Source of the DNA: Roseateles puraquae
GTDB taxonomy: Bacteria; Pseudomonadota; Gammaproteobacteria; Burkholderiales; Burkholderiaceae_C
Length of the DNA stretch: 64,000 nt
Assembly: GCF_002205845.1 (NCBI RefSeq)
Contig: NZ_NISI01000018.1
Coordinates: forward strand, 1-64,000
Direction of reading: 5' to 3'
In this document: one piece after another, positions 27,939-37,245 of the stretch
Layout: every line of letters starts with the position of its first letter
How positions within the stretch are numbered: position 1 is the stretch's first letter
The notes under the pieces: model-generated
Databases searched by the model: none
Told to the model about the DNA's origin: nothing
The model's input: only the letters and a program-made list of their open reading frames with translations
Made by a program: the position numbers and the translations under genes

Positions 27939-29300
27939 TCAAAGCAGCCCCGCCCGCTTCACCTGGTGATAGCGGTTCACCAGCGAGGCGGCCAGGGCCT
28001 GGGGTTCGACGTCGACGGACAGCTTGTCGTGGTCGACGACGCGGGCGAAAGCGTCCTGGCGCGCCTGGGACAGCAGATGGGCGCTGGCCACGGTGGCTGC
28101 GGCCTCGGGGCGGTCCAGGGGCCCGGCGGCCAGGCGCGACAGCGCGGTCTCGCGCAGGCTGGCCAGCAGCACCAGGTGCCGCTGGCGCAGCAGGCGCAGC
28201 GCGGGCTGCAGTTCGGGTGCATCCTCGTCACGGAAGTTGGTGAGGATGATGACCAGCGAGCGGCGGCGCAGCCGGCGCATCAGGCCTTCGGCGGCAGCGA
28301 GGTAGTCGGAATGGTGGGCGCCGGGCTGCACGTCGTGCATGCGGTTCATCAGTGCATGCAGCGTGCCCAGGCCCTTGCGGGGCGCGAAGTCGCGGCTCTC
28401 GCCCGGCGCGCTGCCGAAGGTCATCGCCCCCACTTCGTCGCCTTCGGACAGGGCCACGTAGGCCAGCAGCATCAGGGCGTCGAGGGCGTCGTCGAAGTGG
28501 CTGTTCTCGCCGGCACCGGCTGATTGCTCATCGGCCCGCATGCGGCGCCCGCAATCGAGCAGGAACATGACGCTCTGGTCGCGCTCGTCCTGGTACTCGC
28601 GCACCACCGGCTTGCGCTGGCGCAGCGAGGCCTTGGCGTCGAGGTGGCGCAGGGGATCGCCGCGGCGGTACTCGGCGAGCTGCCGGAAGTCCGTGCCCTG
28701 GCCGCGCTGCACGAAGCTTTTGATGCCGATCTGCGCCAGGCGCCGGTCGCCGCTGAGCCAGGCATAACGCGCCAGCGCAGCGAAGTTGGGGTAGACGCGC
28801 ATCGACTGCGCCTCGCCCACCGACTCGCGCACTTCAAACACCCCGGCACGGGTGCGCCACAGCAGCTGCGTGCGGCCCAGGCGCACCACGCCGCGCTGCC
28901 GGGCCGTGACCTGGAAGCTCAACGGCTGGCTTGTCTGCGCAGCGCACGTCAGCGCGCGCGGCAGGCCGGTGAAGTCGAACACGGGGTCCAGGTCATCGAA
29001 GACCTGCAGCTGCCAGGCATGGCGGCCGGGGTTGACCACGGCTAGCGTCAGCTCGGTGGGCACGCCGATGGCGAAAGCCGCCGGCAGCCGGCGCTCCACG
29101 CGCAGCCCGTCGGCACGCCACAGCACCAGGCTGCGCCACAGGTCCACGCCCGCCAGCACCAGCAGGGCGGCCAGCACCGCGCCGGCAGCCACCGCGGTGG
29201 TGCCGAGCGGCAGCCCCAGCAGGCGCGCGAGCAGGGCCGCGCCCGCCAGCAGGGCCAGGGCGGCGATGCTGGCCCGGCTGGGCAGCACGAGGCGGCGCAT
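27939..29300 (-). CDS. DUF58 domain-containing protein
   Basis: 453 aa. Two N-terminal transmembrane helices (about residues 10-55), a beta-rich region with RLPAAFAIGVPTELTLAV, and the DUF58 segment GTDFRQLAEYRRGDPLRHLDAKASLRQRKPVVREYQDERDQSVMFLLDCGRRM (about 205-260), followed by a VWA-like fold. DUF58 proteins accompany MoxR ATPases. ATG 29300 is used; TTG 29309, overlapping the MoxR stop as TTGA, would add three residues. It is the last gene of the eight-gene operon. Confidence 0.9.
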   Translation of the reverse strand: MRRLVLPSRASIAALALLAGAALLARLLGLPLGTTAVAAGAVLAALLVLAGVDLWRSLVLWRADGLRVERRLPAAFAIGVPTELTLAVVNPGRHAWQLQVFDDLDPVFDFTGLPRALTCAAQTSQPLSFQVTARQRGVVRLGRTQLLWRTRAGVFEVRESVGEAQSMRVYPNFAALARYAWLSGDRRLAQIGIKSFVQRGQGTDFRQLAEYRRGDPLRHLDAKASLRQRKPVVREYQDERDQSVMFLLDCGRRMRADEQSAGAGENSHFDDALDALMLLAYVALSEGDEVGAMTFGSAPGESRDFAPRKGLGTLHALMNRMHDVQPGAHHSDYLAAAEGLMRRLRRRSLVIILTNFRDEDAPELQPALRLLRQRHLVLLASLRETALSRLAAGPLDRPEAAATVASAHLLSQARQDAFARVVDHDKLSVDVEPQALAASLVNRYHQVKRAGLL

Positions 29301-29305
29301 GGGCT

Positions 29306-30286
<981 letters not shown>

Positions 30287-30307
30287 GTCGGGGCCTTTCG
30301 TCGGGAG

Positions 30308-31489
30308 TCAGGAGAGACGGCGCCGGGCCGTCTCGAGCAGTTGCAGTCGGTGGGCCAGTTCGGCGCGGGTGCTGTAGCGGGCGGTCATGGCCGCGGCCAG
30401 GTCGTGCACCGGCAGGCCTGTGGCGTCGGCGATCAGCCGGGCTCGCTCGGGCACCGGCTGGCCGCGGTAGCGCGGCAGGTGGCGGGCGGCGGTTTCGTCC
30501 AGGGCGCGCTGCTGGGCCGCGAGCAGGGCTTCGGTGCCCCCCCGCTGCAGCCAGGCACCCAGGCCGGTGACCTGCTCGGCCACCGAGCGCCGCAGCCGCG
30601 GCGGCGTTGCCTGCAGCGGGCCGAAGCGCACCGCGGCACGCCAGAGGCTGAGGGCCAGGGTCAGCAGGCCGAGCACGATGACCACCCAGGCCTGCTGCCA
30701 CAGCCAGGGCATCAGCGCCTCGCGCTTTTCCTGCAGGTAGACCCAGGCGGTGGCGCCGGGTTCGGCCTGCACCGCCGCGGCCAGCAACAGCGGGGTGTCG
30801 CAGCGCAGCGCGGGTGTGTTGAAGAAGATGCTGGGCAGGTGGCTCAGGCGCGTCACGCTGCCTTGGCCGACTGCCACACGCATCGCGCGCACGTCCTGGC
30901 CGCGAGCGGCCGTCCAACGGGCCGTCTCGCCCTGACGCAGGTGCAGCGCGCGCGCCATCTGCGCGTTGTCGCAGGTGATCAGGCGCTGGGTACTGCCCCA
31001 CAGCGGCGGTGTGGAGATGAGCTCGGTGTGGGCGTGCGATTGCGGCGTGGGGGCGGAGGCGGCCATGCCGGGCAGCACAGGCGCCTCCTTGGGCATGGGC
31101 TTGCCGCTGGGCAGGTCGATGATGGGCAGCCAGTCGGCGAGCGCGTCATCATCGTCATCTTCCACGCCGTGCGGCAGCACGAGGTGCCCGCCCTGCTCGA
31201 CCCAGCGCTTGAGGCTGTCCAGCCGCCCGGGCACCAGCTGCCAGTCGGCCGACAGCAGCACGAGCCGAGCCCCGGGCGGGGGCAGGCTGTCCAGCGATTC
31301 GCGGTGCTCGACCTGCATGCCGAGCTGGCGCAGCAACTGCTCGGCGGCGTAGACCGGGTTGGTCAGCGCCTCACCCCGGGCGCCTCGGGGCGTGCGGTCT
31401 TCCACCCATTCGGTGTTCTCCGCCAGCCACCAGCCGCTCACCCCGAGCAGCAGCACGGCCACCACCCAGGCCAGGGCTTGGCGGCTCAT
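30308..31489 (-). CDS. DUF4350 domain-containing membrane protein
   Basis: 393 aa. N-terminal transmembrane helix (about residues 7-25), a soluble DUF4350 segment (NPVYAAEQLLRQLGMQVEHRESLDSLPPPGARLVLLSA) with WVEQGGHLVLPHG, an acidic run EDDDDDALADW, then a second helix (about 265-290) and a cytosolic tail. The order DUF4129-DUF4350-MoxR-DUF58 is conserved in several Proteobacteria. ATG 31489 overlaps the DUF4129 stop by 4 nt; an upstream in-frame ATG lies inside that gene and is not used. Confidence 0.85.
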   Translation of the reverse strand: MSRQALAWVVAVLLLGVSGWWLAENTEWVEDRTPRGARGEALTNPVYAAEQLLRQLGMQVEHRESLDSLPPPGARLVLLSADWQLVPGRLDSLKRWVEQGGHLVLPHGVEDDDDDALADWLPIIDLPSGKPMPKEAPVLPGMAASAPTPQSHAHTELISTPPLWGSTQRLITCDNAQMARALHLRQGETARWTAARGQDVRAMRVAVGQGSVTRLSHLPSIFFNTPALRCDTPLLLAAAVQAEPGATAWVYLQEKREALMPWLWQQAWVVIVLGLLTLALSLWRAAVRFGPLQATPPRLRRSVAEQVTGLGAWLQRGGTEALLAAQQRALDETAARHLPRYRGQPVPERARLIADATGLPVHDLAAAMTARYSTRAELAHRLQLLETARRRLS

Positions 31490-32220
31490 GCGCGAGCTCC
31501 GGCCGGCGCCGCCATGGCGGCCTCGAAGCGCAGGCACAGCTGCGTGGCATCGTCGCGCGGCAGTTCGCGGTGCGCATAGGCGACCGCCTGCCAGGCGCTC
31601 ACCAGCTCGGCGAGGAAGGCGTGTTGCGCCGGGGGCAGGTGCGCGGCGGCGAGCTTCAGGCAGTCGCGCTCGGTGCTGGCGGCGCGGATGGGCACGCCAT
31701 GCGCATGCACCAGCCGAGACAGCGCGCCGCGGTAGAGCAGCGACAGCGCCGCCCGCAGCGCGCCTTGCTCCAGCAGGTGGCGCGCAGCCAGCCCGATGTC
31801 GTCAGGCAGGCTCTCGGGCCGGATGTCGAGGCTGCCGATATGGGTGGGGGCATCGGGCGCCTGCAAGGTGGCGGGGCCGCTGCGCTTGAGCCAGTCGCGC
31901 AGGCGCAGCAGCGCCAGGATGAACAGCCCTGCCACCACCAGCCACACCACCAGGCGCAGGCCGAACGACAGGTTCTTGAACAGGGCGAGCCACCAGTTGA
32001 CGTCGTCTTCGTTCGGCTTGCTGTCCTTGGTCTTGAACTTCAGCGTGCGGCCTTTCTCGAAGCCGCCCAGCAGCGGGTCGGCCTCCACCGCGCTGGCGGC
32101 CTGCATGACCGCACTGGCGCTCAGGGCCGGCGGCTCGGGCGCCTCGGCGGCCACGGCGGGCCCGGCCAGCAGCGCGGTGGCCAGCAGGGCGGCGCGCAGG
32201 TGAGCCTCAGGCAAACGCAC
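31486..32220 (-). CDS. DUF4129 domain-containing membrane protein
   Basis: 244 aa. Signal-like N-terminus (RLPEAHLRAALLATALLAGPAVAA-EA), a transmembrane helix (about residues 86-108, LRLVVWLVVAGLFILALL) and a C-terminal DUF4129 domain (GALRAALSLLYRGALSRLVHAHGVPI). The domain occurs beside MoxR genes and in some transglutaminase-like proteins. The start is GTG 32220, inside the preceding gene by 14 nt. Function is unknown; it presumably works with the MoxR/DUF58 pair. Confidence 0.85.
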   Translation of the reverse strand: MRLPEAHLRAALLATALLAGPAVAAEAPEPPALSASAVMQAASAVEADPLLGGFEKGRTLKFKTKDSKPNEDDVNWWLALFKNLSFGLRLVVWLVVAGLFILALLRLRDWLKRSGPATLQAPDAPTHIGSLDIRPESLPDDIGLAARHLLEQGALRAALSLLYRGALSRLVHAHGVPIRAASTERDCLKLAAAHLPPAQHAFLAELVSAWQAVAYAHRELPRDDATQLCLRFEAAMAAPAGARA

Positions 32221-32953
32221 CGCGGAACTCCTGTTCGATGTCCCAGGCTTCCAGCGCCACGCGACGGTTCAGGTACATCGCAAACCCGGCGGCCACGTAG
32301 AAGGGTTCCAGGAACAGCACCACGGCGGTGTAGGCCGCGGTCATGGCGAGGTTCATGCCCAGCTCGCCTGTCGCGTGGGCCGACGGATGGAAGAACCAGT
32401 CCCACACCGAGCTGCGTTGGCCCTCCGGCGCGAACCACCACACCAGCGCCACCAGCCCGTAGGTGATCGCGGCCTCGGCGTGGGTGAAGGCCGTCTGCAG
32501 TCCGGCGGCTGCACCGCGGTGGTCGTTCATCAGCAGCCGCACCCGTTTGCGCCGCGCGCTGCCGCGCTGGGCCTCGAGCTGCTCCACCGGTTGCGTGAAC
32601 GCCCGCCAGGGCGAGAAACGCCGCCACAGCAGCGTGCGCAGCCACTGGCCACCCAGCACCAGGCGGCGCGCCTGCCACAGGTCGCGCCAGTGTGTGGCCT
32701 CGCCGAACACCGCGCGCGACAGCACGAACAGCAGGCTGCGGTCCAGCCAGGGCTTGAGCCAGAAGATGATGAGCGCGGGCAGCCAGCCGTAGGTCTCGAT
32801 CGTGCACAGCGCCAGCACCGTCACAGCGACCAGCAGCGGCGCATAGCAGCGCCAGATGGAGGCAGCGTGGGCGCGCACCAGGGCGGCGCCGAGGTCGCAG
32901 GCCTCGGACGGGCTGCGTGGCCGCAGCGCCAGGGCCAGGCCTTCAACGCGCAC
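32207..32953 (-). CDS. Multi-pass membrane protein of the MoxR cluster
   Basis: About 248 aa; no family name recognised with certainty. Hydrophobic segments lie at about residues 40-80 (CYAPLLVAVTVLALC and LPALIIFWLKPWLDRSLLF), 150-170 and 190-230, with a Trp/Arg-rich loop between. GTG 32953 with GGAGG 5 nt upstream is the likely start; longer in-frame starts fall within the SpoIIM-like gene. The conserved cluster position suggests a component of the same complex as the neighbouring SpoIIM-like and DUF4129 proteins. Confidence 0.78.
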   Translation of the reverse strand: MRVEGLALALRPRSPSEACDLGAALVRAHAASIWRCYAPLLVAVTVLALCTIETYGWLPALIIFWLKPWLDRSLLFVLSRAVFGEATHWRDLWQARRLVLGGQWLRTLLWRRFSPWRAFTQPVEQLEAQRGSARRKRVRLLMNDHRGAAAGLQTAFTHAEAAITYGLVALVWWFAPEGQRSSVWDWFFHPSAHATGELGMNLAMTAAYTAVVLFLEPFYVAAGFAMYLNRRVALEAWDIEQEFRGAFA

Positions 32954-33911
32954 GAGCGCCTCCGCGACCCATGAGCAGCAGCCACAGCAGCACCAACGTC
33001 CAGCACACCGCGGCCACGCTGTACTTGACCCAGGGCGCCACCCAAGCGGCCGGTGACCAGAACGCCTCGAAGGCTGCCGCCACCACCAGCAGGAAGAAGG
33101 CGGCATACACCAGCGGCACCGCGGCCCGCGCCGAGGCGCGCAGCGCGTCCAGCCGCCGCAGCCGGCCCGGCGCCAGCCAGCCCAGGCCCAGGCGCAGGCC
33201 CGCGGCACCCGACAGCACGATGCCGGTCAGTTCGAAGGAGGAATGCGTGGCGATGAAGGGCCAGAGGTTGTGACCCAGGTCCACCCGGGTCAGGTGGCCG
33301 GTGATGACACCCATGAAGAGCCCGTTGAACACCAGCACGAAGGCACTGCCGATGCCGGCGAGGATGCCCGCGCCGAAGGTGCGAAAGCCGATGCCGATGT
33401 TGTTGAAGATGTAGTAGCCGAACATCTGCCAGTCGGTGGCAGCCTCGCGCAGGCGGCCTACGTGGGCCTTGCCGTCGCCGTACATGGTTTCGAACTCGCG
33501 CAGCTGCCGTGCATCGAGCACACGCAGCGGGAAGTCCGGCCCGGCCAGCGACAGCCCGAAGGCCAGGGCCAGCGGCAGCACGAACAAGGCCAGTGCGACC
33601 AGCACCAGCCGCCATTCGGCCCGCACGGCACGCGGCAGGTCGACGCGCAGCAGTTGGCCGAGCGCCCGCAGGCCGTAGTCCTGCCGGCGGTAGATGAGCT
33701 GGTGGGCGTCCTGCGCCAGGCTCTCCAGCCGCGAGATGAGGTGCACCGGATACGCGCGCGACTGCGCCAGTGCCAGGTTCTCGCAGACGCGCCGGTAGCG
33801 CGCCGCCAGCAACGCGGCGTCGACCGCCTTGCCTTGCTGCGCCTCGGCCACCTGCTCGGCGAGTGCCGTCCACAGGCTGCCGTACTGGGCTTCGAAACGC
33901 ATGGGCGTCAT
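32943..33911 (-). CDS. Stage II sporulation protein M-like integral membrane protein
   Basis: 322 aa. A soluble N-terminal helical region (RFEAQYGSLWTALAEQV) precedes a SpoIIM-type membrane domain. Typical features are the FGYYIFNNIGIGFRTFGAGILAGIGSAFVLVFNGLFMG segment (about residues 170-207) and FIATHSSFELTGIVLSGAAGLRLG (about 227-250), with Glu in a membrane helix. Homologues in non-sporulating Proteobacteria sit in RDD/MoxR clusters. ATG 33911 overlaps the RDD gene stop by 4 nt; an in-frame start 21 nt upstream is less likely. Confidence 0.88.
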   Translation of the reverse strand: MTPMRFEAQYGSLWTALAEQVAEAQQGKAVDAALLAARYRRVCENLALAQSRAYPVHLISRLESLAQDAHQLIYRRQDYGLRALGQLLRVDLPRAVRAEWRLVLVALALFVLPLALAFGLSLAGPDFPLRVLDARQLREFETMYGDGKAHVGRLREAATDWQMFGYYIFNNIGIGFRTFGAGILAGIGSAFVLVFNGLFMGVITGHLTRVDLGHNLWPFIATHSSFELTGIVLSGAAGLRLGLGWLAPGRLRRLDALRASARAAVPLVYAAFFLLVVAAAFEAFWSPAAWVAPWVKYSVAAVCWTLVLLWLLLMGRGGARAR

Positions 33912-34627
33912 GCGCGCTTCCCCATCAGCCACTGGGCGACGCCCAGCAGGCGGGTGGCCGCGGCAGCCTTGGGCGTCTCGGCGGTGGTGGGCAGCAGGGG
34001 GCTGGCGAGCTGCGCGAGTTCCTCCACGCGGGCCGGCGTGAGCCGGCGGGTGCGGCCCGCCCAGGAGAGGATGGCCGCCTGCTCCGCCGGGCCCAGGGCT
34101 CGCGAGGGCGCCACCGGGTCGGCAGCGGGCGGGGCGTCATGCAGCACGACGGGCTCGGCGTGCACGACCAGGGTGCCCGCGGCGAGGTCGCCCAGGCGCT
34201 TGCTCTCACCGTTGAGCAGCATCGTCACGAGGCCGATGCCGTAGGCCAGGGGCAGGAAGTCAGCGACGCGCACGAGGTTGCGGGTGAACGAGGCCGCCGG
34301 CGTGATCGGCAGGCCGGTGTCCATGACGACACGCAGCCCATAGGTGCGCTTGCCCGGCGTCGCGCCCCAGCGGCTGAGCTCGAAGACGATGGGGTAGAGC
34401 CATTCGATGCAGAACATCGAGATCAGCAGGATGCTCAGGCCGAAGCCGCCCATCGCGCCGAAGGCGATGGCCATGCCGACGTACAGGGACAGCCGGATCA
34501 GCAGGTCGATCAGGAAGGCCATGGACCGCGCCACCAGGCCGGCCGGCCGCAGGGCCAGCACGATGCCCTCCGGCGTCTCGACCTGGGCCAGCGTGTCGAT
34601 GCGCGAGGCAGGGGCGGGCGGGCTCAG
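33908..34627 (-). CDS. RDD family membrane protein, possible CTG start
   Basis: About 239 aa. The RDD domain covers most of the N-terminal two thirds, with ARSMAFLIDLLIRLSLYVG, WGATPGKRTYGLRVV and a third helix, followed by a cytosolic C-terminal tail rich in Ala and Pro. GTG 34561 would start at residue 23 and remove DTLAQVETPEGIV, a segment that resembles the N-terminus of related RDD proteins as I remember them. The only start-like codon upstream is CTG 34627, which overlaps the preceding TGA as CTGA. I therefore use 34627 with reservation. Function unknown. Confidence 0.8.
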   Translation of the reverse strand: MSPPAPASRIDTLAQVETPEGIVLALRPAGLVARSMAFLIDLLIRLSLYVGMAIAFGAMGGFGLSILLISMFCIEWLYPIVFELSRWGATPGKRTYGLRVVMDTGLPITPAASFTRNLVRVADFLPLAYGIGLVTMLLNGESKRLGDLAAGTLVVHAEPVVLHDAPPAADPVAPSRALGPAEQAAILSWAGRTRRLTPARVEELAQLASPLLPTTAETPKAAAATRLLGVAQWLMGKRA

Positions 34628-35142
34628 AGCTGGATCACCTTGGTGTCAGCGATGGTGTCGTGCAGACACTGGCGCGAGCCGCGGAAGATGAGCAGCGAAT
34701 CGATCAGGCCGTAGATCATGGCGAAGCCGGACACCACGCCGGTCAGCGAGCCGATGCCGTAGCGCAGGCCGAGCAGGCGAAAGGCGTCGACCTTGCTGCC
34801 ATCGGTGCGCACGATGCGCAGCTTGCACAGCATCTTGCCGATGGTTTGGCCGCGGGTGACGAGGGGCCAGCCCTGGATGAGCAGGAAGATGGGAATGCCG
34901 ATCAGCAGACCCATCGGATTCCAGGTCCACATGCCCTGTTCCGCAGCCTTGAGATGGGCCTGCGAGATGCTCGCGAACCACGGGATCATCGCAAACGCCC
35001 AGCCGGCAGCGCCGGCAATCACCGCATCGATGATGGCGGCCCCGAGCCGGATGCCGCGACCTGCCAGCGCAGGCTCGGCCGGCGCGACATCCTCCACATG
35101 CGCCAGCGGTGGCGCGAAGCGTTGGTCTTCGGTGGTCGTCAT
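34624..35142 (-). CDS. RDD family membrane protein, first gene of the MoxR operon
   Basis: 172 aa. RDD domain with GRGIRLGAAIIDAVIAGAAGWAFA (first helix, Arg-Asp pair split as R...D), RGQTIGKMLCKLRIVRTDG and LGLRYGIGSLTG...IYGLIDSLLIF, ending in HDTIADTKVIQL. Four hydrophobic segments can be seen. GGAGGG 7 nt before ATG 35142 makes this the probable start; ATG 35148 is too close to the ribosome binding site. It appears to lead the eight-gene operon, reading towards DUF58. Confidence 0.87.
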   Translation of the reverse strand: MTTTEDQRFAPPLAHVEDVAPAEPALAGRGIRLGAAIIDAVIAGAAGWAFAMIPWFASISQAHLKAAEQGMWTWNPMGLLIGIPIFLLIQGWPLVTRGQTIGKMLCKLRIVRTDGSKVDAFRLLGLRYGIGSLTGVVSGFAMIYGLIDSLLIFRGSRQCLHDTIADTKVIQL

Positions 35143-35249
35143 TGGCATTCCCTCCCTGGTGTTTGGGCGAGAGTGTGCCTCGGGCTGACGGCCCGCCTGA
35201 TCGGTATCTTTACCAGCGAAAAATTCCCCTGGGCCGGGGGGCGCGGGGT

Positions 35250-37208
35250 TCAGGGGCCGTACTTGCGGCCGGCGGATTCGAGGGGCCAGCGGTCCGTGCG
35301 CAGGGGCGGCAACGGCAGCCCGTCACCGCCGACGACGTTGGCTTCGCTGGTGTTGTTGACCCAGGCATAACGGGCGGCGACCGGCTGCGCGACCGCCGCG
35401 CTGCGCAGCACGATGCGGTCGCCTTCCAGCCGTGCTTCGGCCGGCACCCAGCGCCGGTCGGCACCCGCCACCAGGAAGCCTCGCAGCGGTTCGCCAGCGC
35501 GCGCCGGGCGCAGGCCGCCGGCGGTGTCGGCCAGGCGCAGCACCAACGTGTCGCCACGCGTCTCATGCCCGATCACGCGCGGGCCGCCAGCCGGAGCGCC
35601 CCGCAGACCCAGCTCACGCAAGGCCAGGGCCGCAAGGCGCTCGCCGAGCGTGCGTTTGTTGCGAGGATGGATGTCGTTGGCATCGCCGACGTCGATGGCC
35701 GTGGCCATGCCGGTGTGGGGCAGGGTGAGGGCGGCGGCCTGGGCCTCGCGCAGTTCGGGCCACCCGCCGGCGCCCGGCTGGTTGTCGGCCAAGGGCAGGA
35801 AGCTGGCCAGTTGCACGAACAGGAAAGGCAGCTTGGCGTCGCCGAACTGGCCGCGCCAGTCCTGGATCAGGCGCCGGAAGGTGCCGGCGTAGGCCTCGGC
35901 GCGCCACACGTTGCTCTCGCCCTGGTACCAGAGCACCCCGCGCACCGACAGGCCGTGCAGCGGTGCGATCAGGCCGTTGTGGGCCAGCGTGGGCGCGTCA
36001 TTGGCGGTCGGCTGGTCAGCGACGGTGATCTTCTCGACCCGGGCTCGCCAGAGGCCGGCCAGCGGCACGCTGCCGGCGGCCGTGTCGAGCCGCATCGCCG
36101 CGGCATCGCCATGAAAGCCGCCGCCGCCACCGGTGTCGGTCACCCGCACCGCGATCCAGTTCGCGCCTGGCCGCAGCACGCCGGCCGGCACGGCATAACG
36201 GCGAGGCTGGTCGTAGCCGCACTGGCCACCCACGCGCTGGCTGTTCACCCAGACCTCGTCGCAGTCGTCCACCTTGGCCAGGTGCAGTTCGGCGGCGCCG
36301 GCGGCCTGGGCCGGGCTGAGTTCGATGCGCTTGCGCAGCCACACGACGCCGTCCAGGTCGGCCAGGCCCTGGCCCTCCCAGACGCCAGGCGCCTGCAGCG
36401 TGGGCCAGGCGGCGTCGAGGTCCTGGGCGGCAGACCAGCCGGTGGCATCCCCCCCGTCCAGCGGCAGTCCCGGCTGCCAGACGGTGACGCGGGCGGACAG
36501 GCGCTGGCGCAGGGCCGTGCTGTAGCTGGCGTTGTCGGCGGGCAGGGCTCGCACGGCCGGGGCGAGGTCGGGGTCTTGCAGGGCGGCATCACGCCGAACC
36601 CAGGTTTCAAGCATGGAGCCGCCCCACGCCACGTTCACCAGGCCGATGGGAATGCCCTGCACCGACTGAAGGCGGCGCGCGAAGTGATAGCCGATGGCGC
36701 TGAACTCGCCGACCCGGCCCGGCTCGGCCACGACCCACGGCGCAGGCGCGATCTCGGCTTCGGGCTGGAGGCTGGCGCGCAGCGGCACGCGCAGCTGGCG
36801 CAACTGGGGGTTCTGCGGCGAGGCGATGTCCTGCGGGCCGGTGTCGGTCGGCGCGAGCGGCCACTCCATGTTGGACTGGCCGCCGAGCAGCCACACATCG
36901 CCGATCAGCACATCCTGCAACTCGACGCTGCCGTCGCCGGCCACCGTCAGGCGGTGAGGGCCGCCCGCGGGCAGCGGCGGGAACTGCACCTGCCAGCGGC
37001 CGCTGGCGCCGACCTTCACCTGGGCGCGGCGACCGGCCAACGCCACCGCCAGGGTCTTGCCTGGCGTGGCCTGGCCCCACAGGCGCAGCGGTCGGTCGCG
37101 CTGCAGCACCATGTGTTCACCGAACACTTCGGCCAGACGCACATCGGCATGGGCGGCAGAGCTGGCCAGGGCCAGGGCGGCGGCCAGGAACATCAGGGGG
37201 TTCTTCAT
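35250..37208 (-). CDS. SGNH-type sialate O-acetylesterase / acetylxylan esterase
   Basis: 652 aa. Signal peptide (MKNPLMFLAAALALASSAAHA-DV), then a SASA-type SGNH hydrolase with the nucleophile Ser112 in LGGQSNMEWP and the Asp-His dyad in DVGDANDIHPRNK near residue 545. A beta-sandwich insertion (about residues 300-430, WLRKRIELSPAQAAGA, VDDCDEVWVNSQRVGG) separates the two halves. In xylan loci such enzymes remove acetyl groups from glucuronoxylan; that role fits here better than sialic acid use, as no sialate genes are present. ATG 37208 begins the signal peptide. It is the last gene of the xyl operon. Confidence 0.85.
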   Translation of the reverse strand: MKNPLMFLAAALALASSAAHADVRLAEVFGEHMVLQRDRPLRLWGQATPGKTLAVALAGRRAQVKVGASGRWQVQFPPLPAGGPHRLTVAGDGSVELQDVLIGDVWLLGGQSNMEWPLAPTDTGPQDIASPQNPQLRQLRVPLRASLQPEAEIAPAPWVVAEPGRVGEFSAIGYHFARRLQSVQGIPIGLVNVAWGGSMLETWVRRDAALQDPDLAPAVRALPADNASYSTALRQRLSARVTVWQPGLPLDGGDATGWSAAQDLDAAWPTLQAPGVWEGQGLADLDGVVWLRKRIELSPAQAAGAAELHLAKVDDCDEVWVNSQRVGGQCGYDQPRRYAVPAGVLRPGANWIAVRVTDTGGGGGFHGDAAAMRLDTAAGSVPLAGLWRARVEKITVADQPTANDAPTLAHNGLIAPLHGLSVRGVLWYQGESNVWRAEAYAGTFRRLIQDWRGQFGDAKLPFLFVQLASFLPLADNQPGAGGWPELREAQAAALTLPHTGMATAIDVGDANDIHPRNKRTLGERLAALALRELGLRGAPAGGPRVIGHETRGDTLVLRLADTAGGLRPARAGEPLRGFLVAGADRRWVPAEARLEGDRIVLRSAAVAQPVAARYAWVNNTSEANVVGGDGLPLPPLRTDRWPLESAGRKYGP

Positions 37209-37245
37209 CGGTGGCAGCAGGAGATGAGGGAGCGGGGCGATGGGT

